This document shows, one piece after another, positions 10,517 through 23,901 of a stretch of 64,000 bases of DNA. Position 1 is the stretch's first letter; every line of letters starts with the position of its first letter. The DNA is from Pseudo-nitzschia pungens. Taxonomy: Eukaryota; Bacillariophyta; Bacillariophyceae; Bacillariales; Bacillariaceae. The notes beneath the pieces were generated by a model. It was not told the DNA's origin. It made no database searches and was given only the letters and a program-made list of their open reading frames with translations. The stretch lies in NCBI GenBank assembly GCA_037355855.1, contig CM074761.1:3677346-3741345 (forward strand), given 5' to 3'. The position numbers were made by a program, and so were the translations under genes.

Positions 10517-11552
10517 TTTGCGAGCTTAGATGTACAAAATTTTAAAGTTGGAAAACCGGGGGCACTCCTCTAACTTGTTGTGGCTGCAAGATGACTTCGC
10601 GACTCTAGGTTGTGAGGCGAAGGATCGTCGTTACCGTGTTGTGAAGATCGTGAGGGGGCGAGGAACTGTTTCTGACGGAAGTCTGTGGTTCATATTATTG
10701 TTTGTAATCGTAGTACGAGTACCTTACGAGTAAAGTATCCTCCGAGGAAACTACCTTACCCATCCCAGTCCTATTGGAAACGTGAAAGTACGTGGAGGGT
10801 ATTTTGAACACATATGTTGCGTTTGTTTCTGCACTATTGCGCTAGAAGCAATGAATGTTGACGAATCTTCTCATTATTTTGTACTTCGTACTTCGGAAGT
10901 TAAGATTTTAAGCCTATTATCGTAGTGGCCTTTTTTCCATGGTTTGGTCTGGGGACGGCTCCGAGTAGATTATCATACGGTAATTACCTTTTAAGATTAC
11001 GTAACCTTACTGTACTGGTACGTGACTCACTCATGCACGCCTCCCATTTTACAAGTGCACGACTGACTTCTGATACGGGACTGAACTCAAAATGCTACCC
11101 ATTTCCAAGTCGTCTTCGGTAAGGTTATGTTATCTTAATAAATTACCGTTTTAAAAAATATCTGGACCTGGTAAGGCTTAACCTTAACTTACTTCGTACA
11201 AAGTAAATTGCGGGACGACATCAATCAAAACAATGATTTTGATGATAAGGTTTACAGTAACCTTACCGTAAGATTACGGTGATGGTTACCGGGATGGAAA
11301 AAATCTCCATCCAACCTTACCGGTACGGCAAGGTAATCTTAACCATACATCTACTAGTATTGAATAAGAGTACGATAATTGTACATACCGGTACTCCACT
11401 TTTGACATCTTGAGAGTGAAGCTGAAAGTGGCGAAGTTGTTGTCTGTTGACTTCGATGGATTAGAAAGTAGGAAATACAAGGTGCGAACCCAACTTCGAG
11501 AGCGATATCGAAAAAGATTCACTGACGATACGTAGTGATTCAATTTGAATTT
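10517..11552. other. Divergent promoter spacer, GAPDH / glycerate kinase
   Basis: About 1 kb between divergent genes, so promoters for both should lie here. It is dense in the spacer words of this window: GTAAGGTTA at 11119, GTAAGGCTTAACCTTAAC near 11171, AACCTTACCGTAAG near 11267 and ACCTTACCGGTACGG near 11313. No coding frame is convincing. Confidence 0.5.
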
Positions 11553-13407
11553 ATGACGATCTTTCAAAGATATATCGGTAAACAGCTTGCTCGAAGTACG
11601 GTTGTGGTATCCACCATTGGCACATTTCTATCATGTGTGTCGTCGTATTCTCCCTTAACAACACAACTTTCAAGGAGTGTTTCGTTCTCTCCGCCAATCG
11701 CTGGGTGCTATAAAAGCTACGCTCGCATACCAAAATGCTGTCTGATTTCAAATTCACGCCAATTTACTTCTAGAAAATCGACGACAGCGAGTCATTTTTC
11801 TTCATTAAATTCTCCGGAGGAGCAGGAGATGACAAGAGATGCCATGAAAATTATCAAGGATGCCATCCGAGCTGTTGATCCATATACAGCCATTCGCTCT
11901 AACTTGGTTCGAACGGACGATACACTGAGTTTGAAGAGAGGGGGAGAAAAATTTCATTTGGCGAAAGACTACGACGAAATTGTTCTCGTGGCATTTGGGA
12001 AAGCTTCGTCTGCAATGGCAACGTCGGTACTCGAGCAGGTTTATCCAGAGGACAGGAGTGGCGACAGAATGGAAATTCCCTGCCGTGGTGTTGTGATTTG
12101 CAAAGATGGGCACGTCACTCCATACGAAAAAAAAGTATTGGCGAGGCATCAGGTCGAAACCTACGACGCTTCGCATCCTGTTCCGGACGATCGATCTAGC
12201 GAGGCTGCCGACAAACTCATTCAAATGGTTTCCTCTCGTGCATCGCCAAGAACTCTTGTCTTGTGTTGTATTAGTGGCGGAGGATCCGCGCTTTTCTGTA
12301 GACCGGCTCCTCCCCTCACCCTGGAAGACCTACAGCAAGTGAATTCTGTGTTGCTGGCCAGTGGCATGGGGATCCAAGAAATGAACATACTGCGCAAACG
12401 TCTGGAAGAGGGCAAGGGGGGTAGATTGGCATCTTCTTGTTTTCCATCACAGGTTGTGTCCTTAATTTTATCGGATGTGATAGGTGACCCTCTTGACTTG
12501 ATCGCTAGTGGACCGACAGTACCCGATACTAGTACATGGCAGGATGGATGGGATATAGTCCAGCAGTACAATTTGCAAGATAAATTACCAAAGACGGTTA
12601 TTGAAACGCTTCAAAAGGGCCTCGACGGGACACTAGAAGATTCTCCTTCGTTCAATCACCCTACATTCGAGAGAGTGAACAACGTACTGGTTGGGAACAA
12701 TGCTGTAGCAGTAGGGGCTGCCTCCGAAACTGCCAAACGCCTTGGCTATCAACCAGTAATTCTGGGTACAGAGATCGAAGGTGAAGCAAAGGAGATAGCT
12801 AAAATCTACACTGCCATGGCCTCTTATCTACAAAAGACACTATCGCAAAATTCGAACACGAAAGAATTGTCTGCTGCTTCCGCTTTTACTGTTGCCCAAT
12901 CATTACCGGTTGCCTTAATCGGTGGGGGAGGTATGCCACGATAGTTATGTGCTCAAATTTTGTTGTTGTTTAGCGTTTACATGAATCTCACCATCTAGGT
13001 TTGTATTTTCTGTTCCTCATCATTTGAATCGCCCACCCACGATAGAAACCACTGTATCGTTGACACCAAATAGCGGTAAAGGAGGGCGCAACCAGGAATT
13101 GGCTCTGTCTGCAGCCTTGGAATTAGAGTCGCTTGATTTGCGCAATGTAGTTTTGGCCAGCGTTGGCACAGACGGTGGAGATGGACCGACCGATGCCGCC
13201 GGTGCCGTGGTGGACGCAATAACCATTCGTGACACCAGATCCAAGGCACTTGATGCACTCGCTACTCATAATGCGTATCCTTATTTGGAAAGTTTGAAAG
13301 TACCATTAGAAGAGGTAGACAGCATTCCTCCACCACTGATTAAGACAGGCCCATCAGGTACGAATGTTGCTGACATCTGTGTGACACTGATTCGACCGTC
13401 ACCTTAG
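11553..13407 (+). CDS. Glycerate 2-kinase, GLYCTK/MOFRL family
   Basis: The enzyme phosphorylates D-glycerate, a step that returns photorespiratory or serine-derived carbon to central metabolism. Exons 11553-12930 and 13046-13407 surround a 115-bp intron and give 579 residues. I start at the first in-frame ATG. Family features are the N-terminal MOFRL-associated domain (VLVAFGKASSAMA, then LVLCCISGGGSALFCRP and LILSDVIGDPLDLIASGPT) and the C-terminal MOFRL domain, where the joint restores LIGGGETTVSLTPNSGKGGRNQE and then ASVGTDGGDGPTDAAGA. The first 80 residues are rich in Ser, Arg and Thr and look like a mitochondrial or plastid presequence. It converges with the FtsH gene, with a 247-bp gap. 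This is the non-plant type of glycerate kinase; plants use an unrelated 3-kinase. Confidence 0.92.
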
Positions 13408-13654
13408 CACTATTGAAGTGTTACAACGAGCGTAAGAAGTGAACTCCATTTACTTCTGTTGGCGAGTGGTTCTGTTCTTTATTGCTTTCGTTCCACGGAG
13501 ATCGAGAAAGATTCATTCTAGATAAGGAATCGTCAATAAACAAGAAATAAGCATAATTAGTTCAATGGGGATAACTATGTTTCATGTCTAGAATGCTACG
13601 GTACCATTAGTTTAACGAGTAAAATCGCGTTATTCAGTTTGCAGCGTCTCGCGA

Positions 13655-16600
13655 TTACTTGCTGCTTTGAAATGCCAAACCTGGACTCATCGAGCTTTCA
13701 GGTGACGAAGAGTCAGTTTGCTCCTTGGTTTCAACATCGCTATCAGTTTCTCTTTCCCTATGCCTTCGAACGAATTCTTCATACTGTGGGTCCCCCTTGA
13801 ATGGTCGAGGACCAACCAAATTATGTACATCATCGTGAACAATGGTTTCCTTCTCTAGTAGCATTTTGGCCACACTCTCTACCTCGTTCTTTCTTTCTCG
13901 TAAAAGATCGAGTGTTCGTTGATATGCCTCATCCACAATCGTCCTTGCTTCCTCGTCCATAGCTCTGGCAGTCTTTTCGGAATATGGCCTTTCATCGAAC
14001 ATTGCATTGTCGTTCTTTGGAAATGCTAATTGTCCCAGTCGTGGGTTCATCCCGTACAATTGGATAGTGCTGTACACAAGATCCGTAACTCTTCTCAAAT
14101 CGTCTGAAGCTCCCGTTGTTACTCTTCCGAAAAAAATTTCTTCTGCCGCTCGCCCAGCCAAGGCCATACAAACAATGTCCATGATCTCTTCCTGCGTACG
14201 CAAAAAGACTTCTTTGGGGAGATACTGAGCAAACCCAAGAGCACCACTGGTTCTCGGTATGATTGTTACTTTGAGCAATGGGTCTGCGTGTTCTAGGAAC
14301 CATCCGGCGATCGCATGTCCCGCCTCGTGGTATGCAACAATTGATCTCTCTTCGTCACTCATGATCTTGTTCGATTCAAGTCCCCCTATGATTCTATCCG
14401 TAGCTTTTTCAAAATCATCCATGCTAACCGTGTCAGCCTTTCGACGCGCAGCAACAATTGCAGCTTCATTACAAATATTGGCAATGTCAGCTCCAGCAAA
14501 ACCAGGCGTCAATCCAGCAAGTCTTCCTGAAACATCATCGACAGGATCTTTCAAGGTAATACCTTTCAGGTGAACTTTGAAAATTTCTTTCCGTCCTTTC
14601 AGATCTGGTCTGTCAACAGTAATTTGACGATCAAAACGACCAGGTCGCGTTAAGGCTTGATCAAGAATATCAACACGATTTGTGCCTGCCAGCACCACAA
14701 CGCCACTCTTGGTATCGAATCCATCCATCTCCACCAGCATCTGGTTTAGGGTATTTTCACGTTCGTCGTTTCCTCCGGCGCCGCCACGCCCACGTTGCCG
14801 ACCAACAGCATCGATCTCGTCGATAAAAATAATGCAGGGTGCGTTCTCGCGCGCTTCCTTAAAGAGGTCGCGAACTCGCGATGGCCCGACTCCTACAAAC
14901 ATTTCGATGAAATCCGAACCACTGATGGAAAAGAAAGGAACCCCTGCTTCCCCAGCAACTGCCTTGGCAAGAAGGGTCTTTCCCGTACCGGGAGGGCCGC
15001 AAAGAAGGGCCCCCTTAGGAATCTTTGCCCCGAGTTTTGTGAATTGTTCTGGCGATTGCAAAAAGTCAACAAATTCTACAATCTCCTTTTTGGCTTCCTC
15101 GCAACCGGCGACGCTCGAAAAATTTACTTTCACGTCTTCCGGCTTGATCTTTTTGTGTGTTGATTTGCCTACTTGAAACATACCTGCGAGAGGAAAACAA
15201 AACAAAAATAAAGTACGATGAGCTCAACCATGGATATTCCTGGTGATACAATGTAACCAGCGCTTGGTACAAGACCGTGGTTATATGGACTGAGCATCAA
15301 GTTCCGTCGTTTGACATACAAGACAATTCATTGCTCACCTCCCATTCCTCCACCACGTCCAGATCCTCCCATTCCTCCCATCGATCCAGCGGCAAAACGC
15401 ATGAAATAAAATGCGGCTCCCATCAAAACCAAAGACGGCAACACGCTCAATATCTCCGACTTCGTTGTCGTTTCATTGGTGTACTGTACTGGAATCTCGT
15501 GCATCGGATCAATTCCGACAGCCTTTTGCGCCTCCTCTAATTTCTTTTCGAAAGAATCGACACTCCCAATCGCGAATCGATACACAATTTGGTGTTGATT
15601 GTTTTTGCCATTCGAAAGGCTTTGCATTCCGCCAAAATCATCCGTCCCGTGACCAGACGAGTATTCGCCCTGAATTTGTGTTGTCGAGTCATCGAACATC
15701 TGGTTTGCGCTAGCGCCCGTCTGCTGATTTCGCTGATCCAAGTAACGGAACTGTCGGTTTTGGTGTTGTGGGAGTCCGTGCGAGCCGCGCTTCAAGAACA
15801 CCTTTGCAATCGTGCGATTGTTCGTTACTACAATTTTTTCTACCTGGCCAGCCTCCAGGAGATAGTTGCAAAAATCGTTCCAGGTAATTTCCCGCGAAAA
15901 ATCTGTCGGCGCAACGGTGTCGGTCTCGCTCCGGATCATAAAATAGGCAAAACCAAGCAAAAGGACCGCAGCGAGCATTGAGGCACCTGTAAAGTTCGGC
16001 GGCACACCGTTGCCCCCGTTTCCGCCCTCGCTGTTGTTTCGTGTATTGTTGTCGGAATATTTCGATCCAAAGGATCCAAAGACATTTTCGTCAGTATTTT
16101 TCTCGCTCGCGGGGCCATCCTTTTCGGCGGCACTGGGTTCGGTCTCGCTATCATTCTCGCTTGCCTTTTCTCCTTTCTCTTCATCTTTGTTTGATTCAGC
16201 ATCTTCGCTATCTGACACGCCCTTTTTGTCTCGTTTCAAAAAATTGTCGAATCCTTGGTTCCCGGACGAGAATTTTCGGTGAACGACAAATGGTAGGGTC
16301 GATTTCATTTGGAGTGAGAACCACAACGTGCACCACAGAGAACAATAGATGATTCTATGCCATAATTATTGTCCCGTCGAGTTCTCGCTTACCTGTCCCT
16401 TTCCTTGGAATCAGCCATGCCGGGTTTTTCAAAATGTTCTCGATTCGAGTACTCGTCGTATCGATTTTATTCCCTCCTTCGATTGAAGTTGGAGACGAAA
16501 CAGAAGGCTGCGAAGAATAGCCTCGGGTATTATTCTGGCGTTCAAAGTCCGTTGACGAGCAGAGCAGTGTTGCGGCGAGCGGGCTTGCGTGGTGATTGTA

Positions 16601-16705
16601 ATGATATCGTCGAAAGAAAGATTGCACAGAGGATGCCGATGCCGTCAACTCTCGCCTCGCTAGATGTCGCTGCAGGATGGATGCATTCTTCCAAGATATC
16701 GACAT
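13655..16705 (-). CDS. FtsH-type m-AAA protease of mitochondria (AFG3/YTA12-like)
   Basis: A membrane-bound ATP-dependent metalloprotease for quality control and processing of inner-membrane proteins. Modelled exons on the minus strand are 16705-16393, 16253-15339 and 15183-13655, in frame for 918 residues. The N-terminus is a basic presequence ([20 protein letters not shown]). An acidic Ser/Glu linker, two transmembrane segments ([32 protein letters not shown]) and a Gly/Met-rich hinge follow. The AAA domain has Walker A (GPPGTGKT), Walker B ([12 protein letters not shown]) and the second region of homology. The protease zinc site is HEAGH with a later helix carrying the third ligand. The last intron joint (GGGMGG to [11 protein letters not shown]) is clear. 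The first acceptor (16254) is the weakest part of the model: its tract is not pyrimidine-rich, and an alternative start near 16308 would drop exon 1. Confidence 0.9.
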
Positions 16706-18802
16706 GACGACGAACGTGAATTAAATGTTCTGGGTGTTGCCTTGGGCCCTAGTGTTCGCACTCCCTTAATATCGCCGTTTTGTTCCCTGTCGTTCTATTG
16801 TCGATTATATAATACTTCTAGAAGAGAATTGTTGTCCACTTTATTCTTTTTCTGTCATCTGTCAGCAATCGGAGGCAAGCAGGAAACGCGTGTAGGAGCA
16901 AAAATCACATGTTCATGCACAAACTGCTAGGTGTGAAACACGGGTTTGACAGAGAAAGAGGCTAGCAAGAAAAAGAAAGAAGCATGAAGAATGAAGAACG
17001 TCTGCGTGGAGAATCAGTCATCAGTGACTCAGTCACTGGTACTACATTAGTTCTCGGAATTGAGCAGTATTATCATTACTTTCCTTCGAGTTTGTACAAG
17101 TAAGGTTACCGGTATGCCCTGGTATGGTAATCTTTCCGCTACAAGCAAGAAGTTACCGTAATCTTACGGCACCCTGTTGTGGATGTTTCGGTTCAGATCG
17201 TTTTGTGTTCAGCTCATGTCCATGTTGTGGTGGTCTTGCCTCCGGATTTGTTTCGTGCAGTGCTCAATTTCTTTCTTTTTCTTGCATTTGGATGCGTTCG
17301 TACCCCACACGCGGAGAGGGACTAGTAGGTATTACCACTACTAGTACGACACAGACTGAATGGGGAGTTTCTTCTTACTGAGGCAAGCGGAACAAGAACT
17401 ACTACTACTACTAGTCCGACATCCTACCTACCGCCGCATTCTCCTACTATATCGTGACAACCAGTAGTAGTACTACATCGTGACAATGTTTTGGCGACTC
17501 CACTACTTCTTGACTTTGGTTTTTTGCCGCCATGCAACTAAACGACTAAGTTTCTTAGAGATAATTCCTGACCTAAATGTATCACTACTACTATACCAGC
17601 AATTCTGATTTGCACAGCTCTTTTGTACTTCTGTTTCACAGAACAGCTACTACTAGTACTACTACTAGAGACTAGAGTGTGTTGTCGCACAGCAATTGCA
17701 TAGGTACTACTAGTAGTACGAAGTCCTATTGTAGCTGCTGAATGTGTGAGACCCACCACAAGTCTAAAGTAGCTATGGGAAAATTCTGAAAACAGTGATC
17801 AACAGAAAATGTGAATGTCTGCTGGTTTGCGACTATCTGGGCACGCAATGCTTTATTTGTCTATCACCAGATGATTTTTCTGCTGGCATCAAAAAAAGCA
17901 CAACAATCATTGACAGGGATGTTCTGCTCTTCTGTCGTTTACTATCGAATTGGAATTGATTATTGAGACACGAGACATCAATACGAGTACCAGTAAGCAA
18001 GAATAACAATACTCCACAGTGTTTCAAGAATACAGGTGCGACGAGAAAGATCATGTTGCGAATAATACCGGTAGATGATTGAAGATGGGACGGAGAATTG
18101 TGACAAAGCACGACTCAAAAATATTTTACACGCACTACGATTGCACTCATCGATGCGAAAAACTGAAGCGTTTGTAGTCACATTGGAAATTGAAAATCGT
18201 AACATCATGAGAATATGTCCTTGTCTCATGACGTAAAAATACTCAAGCAACTACGTACTCGTACTTTGTGTTCAATTTCAAACAGCAAGTATGCCACCAT
18301 GAATCTAGCCACGCGATGATGGAACTGGAACATAAAAGTAACTCCATGCAGTCGCATTTTATTGTTGGTACTGATACAAAGTTGCGTCTGCAGCGCAATA
18401 AGATCATTCGGATTGTTCTAATCAATTCGGAACCAAAATATGATCTGAGACGTGGATCGTCGGAAGAACCGGAAGTAAGATCACTTCGTACGTTCGAAGT
18501 ATTTGATATCTCACGTAACCTATCGCAGGGTAATATTGCTATGCAGACAAGGCGCCTTACTTTGCCCCTACAAATCCTTCCTTCACTAGCATTGACGACT
18601 CAGACCTGAAGCGTAATTCAGTTCGATCAGTGTAGACCCTGCCGAGCTGTGTCTTTTCATTTCTTCGATACACGGCACTCGTGCGCCGCAATGCGATTAT
18701 CCTTTCTGATCGATTAGAATTCGTTTTCCAAGTCAATTTTTTCCTCATTACTAGATAGACGATTGATCAGAATTGCCACTGACTCTCTGTTCACTACTCA
18801 AG
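16706..18802. other. Repeat-rich divergent spacer upstream of FtsH and myosin
   Basis: About 2.1 kb without a supported gene. It carries clustered trinucleotide palindromes based on CTACTAGTAG between 17330 and 17720, and the word GTAAGGTTACCGGTA at 17100. Several short open frames are present on both strands but none shows motifs, targeting peptides or splice-linked partners. Confidence 0.5.
17330..17720. repeat. Cluster of CTACTAGTAG palindromic trinucleotide repeats
   Basis: At least six short runs of (CTA/TAG)n that meet at CTAG or AGTACT, so each run is an inverted repeat able to fold on itself. Runs are seen near 17335, 17400, 17464, 17585, 17648 and 17706. The same elements recur at 4804, 33867, 43337, 43579 and 52860, always outside genes. 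Confidence 0.75.
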
Positions 18803-21800
18803 ATGGTACGTGCCATCGCGAAAGAAACAAATTGGAAATTCGTGTCGTAGAAGTACGGACCTTACTCATTTGCTTTCAGAAACACACGAAAGCGTTGTCC
18901 AGAAGAAGGCGCGATCGTCATTCGTTAGTTGTGTGACAAGTAAGGTTATTGTACGGGACGAGGAAGGTTACTCTATTCAGCCACTAAACTTGTACTCGTT
19001 CTCGTAAGGAACAACTTGGGCAACAAACTTCAGAAAAAAATACCCCACGGGGATCACGTTTCTCTAGTCTTGTTTGCAATCTCAAGAGATTTCTGTTGAG
19101 TTGGATGTCGAGCATGTGCATTCCGAGGAGTATTGGCGGAAATCTTGTTGTGAAAAGCGGACGAAATTATCGGTATTTGTTTTATTTTTTAACGTTGCTA
19201 AAAAATAGAAAACATACCGGTTTTTGTTCACCCACGGAGTTCGGCGTTCTCGTTACAAGAGTCGTAATCTTATAACTGTCGACATTCCAAGCTGTTATTT
19301 CTAACATTTCAATCTTCATTTCTGTATATCAGACCAACAAAAATCAGGTACTCCCATCCGAGAATCAATCGCCGAGCGCCAGGACGGCGTCGTCAAAGGA
19401 TTTTATCATCACAACACCTACCGGTATCAATTTTCCCAGCAGAGTCGAAGAAGTAAATTCCTTAGCAAGTCTGAAGGAAGCACGCACCTCCTATGCGACT
19501 ACTTGTTCTGTCGCAGAGTATAATCAATCCTACCCACCATCGTCTCCGGGAGGTACCCTTTCTTGTTGCACATTATCTTCATCGTCTTTCAACGGCGTGT
19601 CCAACTCTTCTTGTGCCACACATATAGTCGTTTCTCCTCCTCGTGCTGAGTCTCCGCCTTTGTCTCCGCCGCGGCCTCCGTCTCCGTCTATTCTAGATGA
19701 ACAACTAAACTACGCCGGAATGATCATTCACAACCAGTTCAGGAGTAACTTCAAATTTAACGACATGATGAAAGATTCTGTAGGTGAAAAGACATCGACA
19801 TCGACATCGACAGAGCAGTCATTGTCATCGTCTTACAATCCAAATGATGTCAACACGAACGAAGACGACTCTCTTGCTGAACCCAGCGTGAATCGCAACG
19901 ACACCAGCATGAATGATGTTGGCATGAGATCTGATAAATTCATTAGTTCCACTGGTAATGGAACGAGAGTATGGGTGAAGAAGTCGGCTTTGGATGCGAT
20001 TCGAAATCCACGTCCGTCTTTCAAGGAAAAGATGTCACGAAAGCCACCATTGTCCTCCTTTAATTCTTCGTTCAACGGGGGATCATTTCATGGTTCAATG
20101 TCAGTTGCCTCCGCTCCCGTTCCTACGAGACAGACATCCTTTATTTCTATGGGTGGGGCATCAGTTGCGTCCTTCTCGTCACAACGGGATATTTTCGGAG
20201 ATAGCGACAGCGACATCGGATCTATTGGTGGTTCTCCCTTTTTCAACCAATCCACTCGGTTTTGTGATCAATGGGGATGGACATCGGCATGTATGATTGA
20301 CTCCTCGGATGGAACCATCACTCTGCAGCTCGATGAAGCTCCAGTGAACTCGGCAGCTTCGGATGCCTCATCTTCCCTCATTTCTTCGTCGTCTTCCACC
20401 GGTAATAACGAGCAGACGGTGACTATGCCTGCATCTGCCTGGAGCGATGGAGACATTCTCATGGGTAACGAGTACGAACTATCAAACGAAGGAAATCCTA
20501 TTTGTCCGGATGATTTAATTTCCCTATCCCATTTGCACGAACCGGCAGTTGTTGAATGTTTACAACATCGATACGATGATGACCGTATCTACACGGCTAC
20601 AGGACCCGTCCTATTGGCACTTAACCCCTTCCAAAACATCGAAGACTTGTATGGAGAAAGCACCATGAAGAAATATTGGGAAAAAGCAGAGAGCCAATCT
20701 AAGGATTTTCTGCCACCCCATGTTTATGCGATTGCTGACGAGGCATTCAGGAACATGATGCGAAGTCTTGAACAATCCTTGGGAGCATCAGAAAAGAAAT
20801 CGTGCGATCAGAGTATTCTCGTCAGTGGTGAATCTGGTGCTGGAAAAACAGTTACGACGAAGTTCGTAATGAAATATCTGGCTGCCCTCTCTCAACGAGC
20901 TGGAAGTAAAAAGAAAGAAAAGCGTGCATACCAGAAAGTTGCCGAGGAAAAGAAGAGACGGAGTGGAAGCATTAGTACCACTCCAAGTTATTTGCCACCA
21001 AGGTCATCATCATCCTCTTCAGCACCAAGTTGGGTGAAGACAACGAATTCAAGTTTTAGCGGCAACAACAAGAGTACTGGTCGGAAAAGCGTTGATGGCC
21101 TATCTGATGTCACCAGTCTAGTAGGAAGCGATGCTCTAAATTCCATTGAAGCTCAGGTGCTTCAGAGCAATCCAATTTTGGAGAGTTTTGGAAATGCGCG
21201 TACCATGCGTAACGACAACTCAAGTCGTTTTGGAAAATTTATTGAAATTCAGTTTACTCGGACAGGTCGCTTGGTCGGTGCCCAGATTGAAACATATCTC
21301 CTTGAAAAAGTTCGATTAGTTACTCAGTCCTTGGGAGAACGAAACTATCACATCTTCTACGAAATGCTCTCTGGAGGTGTTGGGGCGGACGAATTAAGAA
21401 ACTATTTCATTGCATCAACTGCTTCTCCAGATGATTTCAAGATAACTGCAAGTGGTACACTTGACCGTCGTGATGGCGTTTCCGATCAGGATACGTGTAA
21501 AGCGTTGCAAGCTGCGATGAAAACCATGAAGTTCTCCGTCGACGAGCAGAGAAATGTTTTTGCAACAGCTGCTGCAATCTTGCACGCGTCCAATCTCACA
21601 TTTTGTGACTTTGATCAGTATTGTCAACTGGATGGGCATAACGTTCACTTGGAACCCGTTTGTCATTTGCTCGGTGTAACCGCTGAGGATCTCAACCAAG
21701 CTCTATGCCATTTCTCGATAACTGCAGGAAGAGAAAGTCAGGTGCAACAAAACTTGGATATTGATAAAGCCGAAAAAGGACTGGAAGCACTGCTTAAAGC

Positions 21801-23676
21801 AACATATGGGGCGTTGTTCACCTTTTTGGTCGGTCGAATCAATGATTCCATTTGTTTCAACCCTGATGCAAAGAAAAAATCGTCCGATCCCGGTTCAAAG
21901 GACACCCCTTGTGCTTCAATTGGAGTTTTGGATATTTTTGGATTCGAATCTTTCAAGACTAACTCTTTCGAACAACTTTGCATCAACTACTGTAACGAAG
22001 CATTACAACAACAATTCAATGCCTTCGTCCTCAAGAATGAGCAGGCTGAATACGAACGAGAAGGTATTGAATGGAGTTTTATTGAGTTTCCTGAGAATCA
22101 AGATGTGATTGACCTGATTGACAAACGCGGGTCCGGTATTTTGTGTATCCTCGACGATCAGTGCCGTGCTCCTGGAACATCTGATAGATCCTTCGCACTC
22201 GATATCTACAACAAGTGCAAAAGTCATGCTCGCTTTAGCGCGAATCGAAAACAAACTGCAGTTCTTCAATTCTGCGTAAACCACTATGCTGGACCTGTTG
22301 AGTACACGACCAGTGGCTTTGTGGAGAAAAATCGCGACGAGTTACCGAAAGAAGCCACGGAACTTCTTCAAAATAGTTTCAATCCCTTCATCCGCCTTTT
22401 GGCAAGTCTAATGGAAAGTTCTGGAGATGAACGAAGCTCAAACTCGAAGCCCGAAAGACCGGTCATGAGTCGCAGTCAATCGGTATCGTCATTCGGTAGA
22501 GGCACTGTTGGAGGACAATTTCGTCGTCAGTTGAAACGTTTGCGTGAGAAAATCGACGTCATGTCACCCCATTACGTCAGATGCCTAAAACCAAACGATC
22601 AGCTCGTACCAGATCACTTCGATAAAGCTGCGATAGCAGATCAATTGAGTTGCGGAGGAATTCTTGAGGCGGTTCGTGTAGCTAGGGCTGGTTACTCCAA
22701 CCACTATACACACGAAGATTTCCTTCGTCGATACCGCTGCTTGGGCGGCGATGCATTAAAATCTTCGAAACCGCAAATTGCAGGAGAGAGCCCTCGACCT
22801 AGGAAGAAATTTTTTGCTGGAGCTGTTCCTAACTCTCCATCGGCAAGCGGAGGCAGTAGCACTGACAGATCTACCTCAAACAGCACTTTGGCCTCGTGCA
22901 AGACACTGGTGAAACACTTATGTCTGTTATTGCAAGAAGGTCAAAAGGACGATGATAACGATGAGAATGAGAAGAACAGTGCGAATACGACTCCTTTATT
23001 GGCAATCGGTAATACTTCAGCACAAGCGAAGGTGTACAAGCACCAAGTAACATCTGCTCCTCCTTCGTGGGCTAGAAAAGGAAATAGCTCAAAAAGCGTC
23101 GCGTCAATCTGGGACAAGAAAACATCATCGGATTCTCGTCCCCCCGCACCCGAAACGAGACGCAAATCTTTTTGCAAGGATATTGGTGGAACTACTTCCA
23201 CATCGGCGAAGCTTGGAGTTCAGATTGGAAAGACCAAGGTATTTTTGAGGCACAAGGCATTCGAGTCCTTGGAAAGACTACGAAGTCAACGACAATCGCG
23301 GGCAGCCGTGAAGCTCAATTCCATTTTTCGAATGTATCTGGCTCGCATTGCCTATGTCCATGTTCGCAACGCTGTTCGTTCAAGCATGGTGGACCTCCAG
23401 ACTTTACAGAGCGATGAGTGGAAAGAGTCCAAGGTGGAAGATGACGACGACGGCAGGTTAGTTGAATTCTACAACCGTTTGAATCAGATGCGCCACTCAT
23501 TTGCAGGGCAGAGTTTTTCGTTAGTAGAAGCCTGGGCAAGTCAAATGAGAGAGTCAATCCACAACCCCACGCCTCGGAGTGAATGGGGCAAGGCTGCCCC
23601 ATCGAAACCATTTAAATGGATGTTGGTCGACGGTCTCTGGGTCAAAAATCATGATCTCTGCGACGACAGCTTATAG
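18803..23676 (+). CDS. Myosin heavy chain, short-tailed, with long loop insertions
   Basis: An actin motor. The motor frame is open from 19276 to 23676 but has no ATG before the conserved region. A good acceptor (CTGTATATCAG) at 19332 starts the frame in phase 0, and the best donor upstream directly follows an ATG (18803-18805, then GTACGT). I therefore model a three-base coding exon plus 19333-23676, giving 1448 residues; the motor itself is solid, the first exon is tentative. Motor landmarks are the P-loop GESGAGKT (20827-20850), switch I NDNSSRFGKF (about 21211), switch II DIFGFESF (about 21931) and the SH1 helix CGGILEAVRVARAGY (about 22651). A Ser-rich insertion of about 80 residues follows the P-loop helix (loop 1) and one of about 150 residues interrupts the converter. 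A single degenerate IQ segment (SRAAVKLNSIFRMYLARIAY) leads to a tail of about 100 residues with no coiled coil. Its class cannot be settled by eye. Confidence 0.85.
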
Positions 23677-23901
23677 AAAGAGTCACGTCGATACAGTTGT
23701 TGGCGAGGCCTGAGTTGATGAACAATTCTTTCCACAACCCGGATAGATTCACAACGATTCATTATTTATATATAATTACAGAAATATCATATTATAAAAT
23801 AAAATTGCTACAAAGAAAGCTGACCATTGCAGTTAGAGCTTTTCAAGGTATTTTATATAAAAGTGAGTGGGTACAGAATTTGAGTCTCAAGTTTCACTTC
23901 C

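Noticed and set aside
13655..16705. Two separate genes for the FtsH locus
   Set aside because: The membrane part and the AAA-protease part join at clean splice sites in phase and form one standard m-AAA protease.
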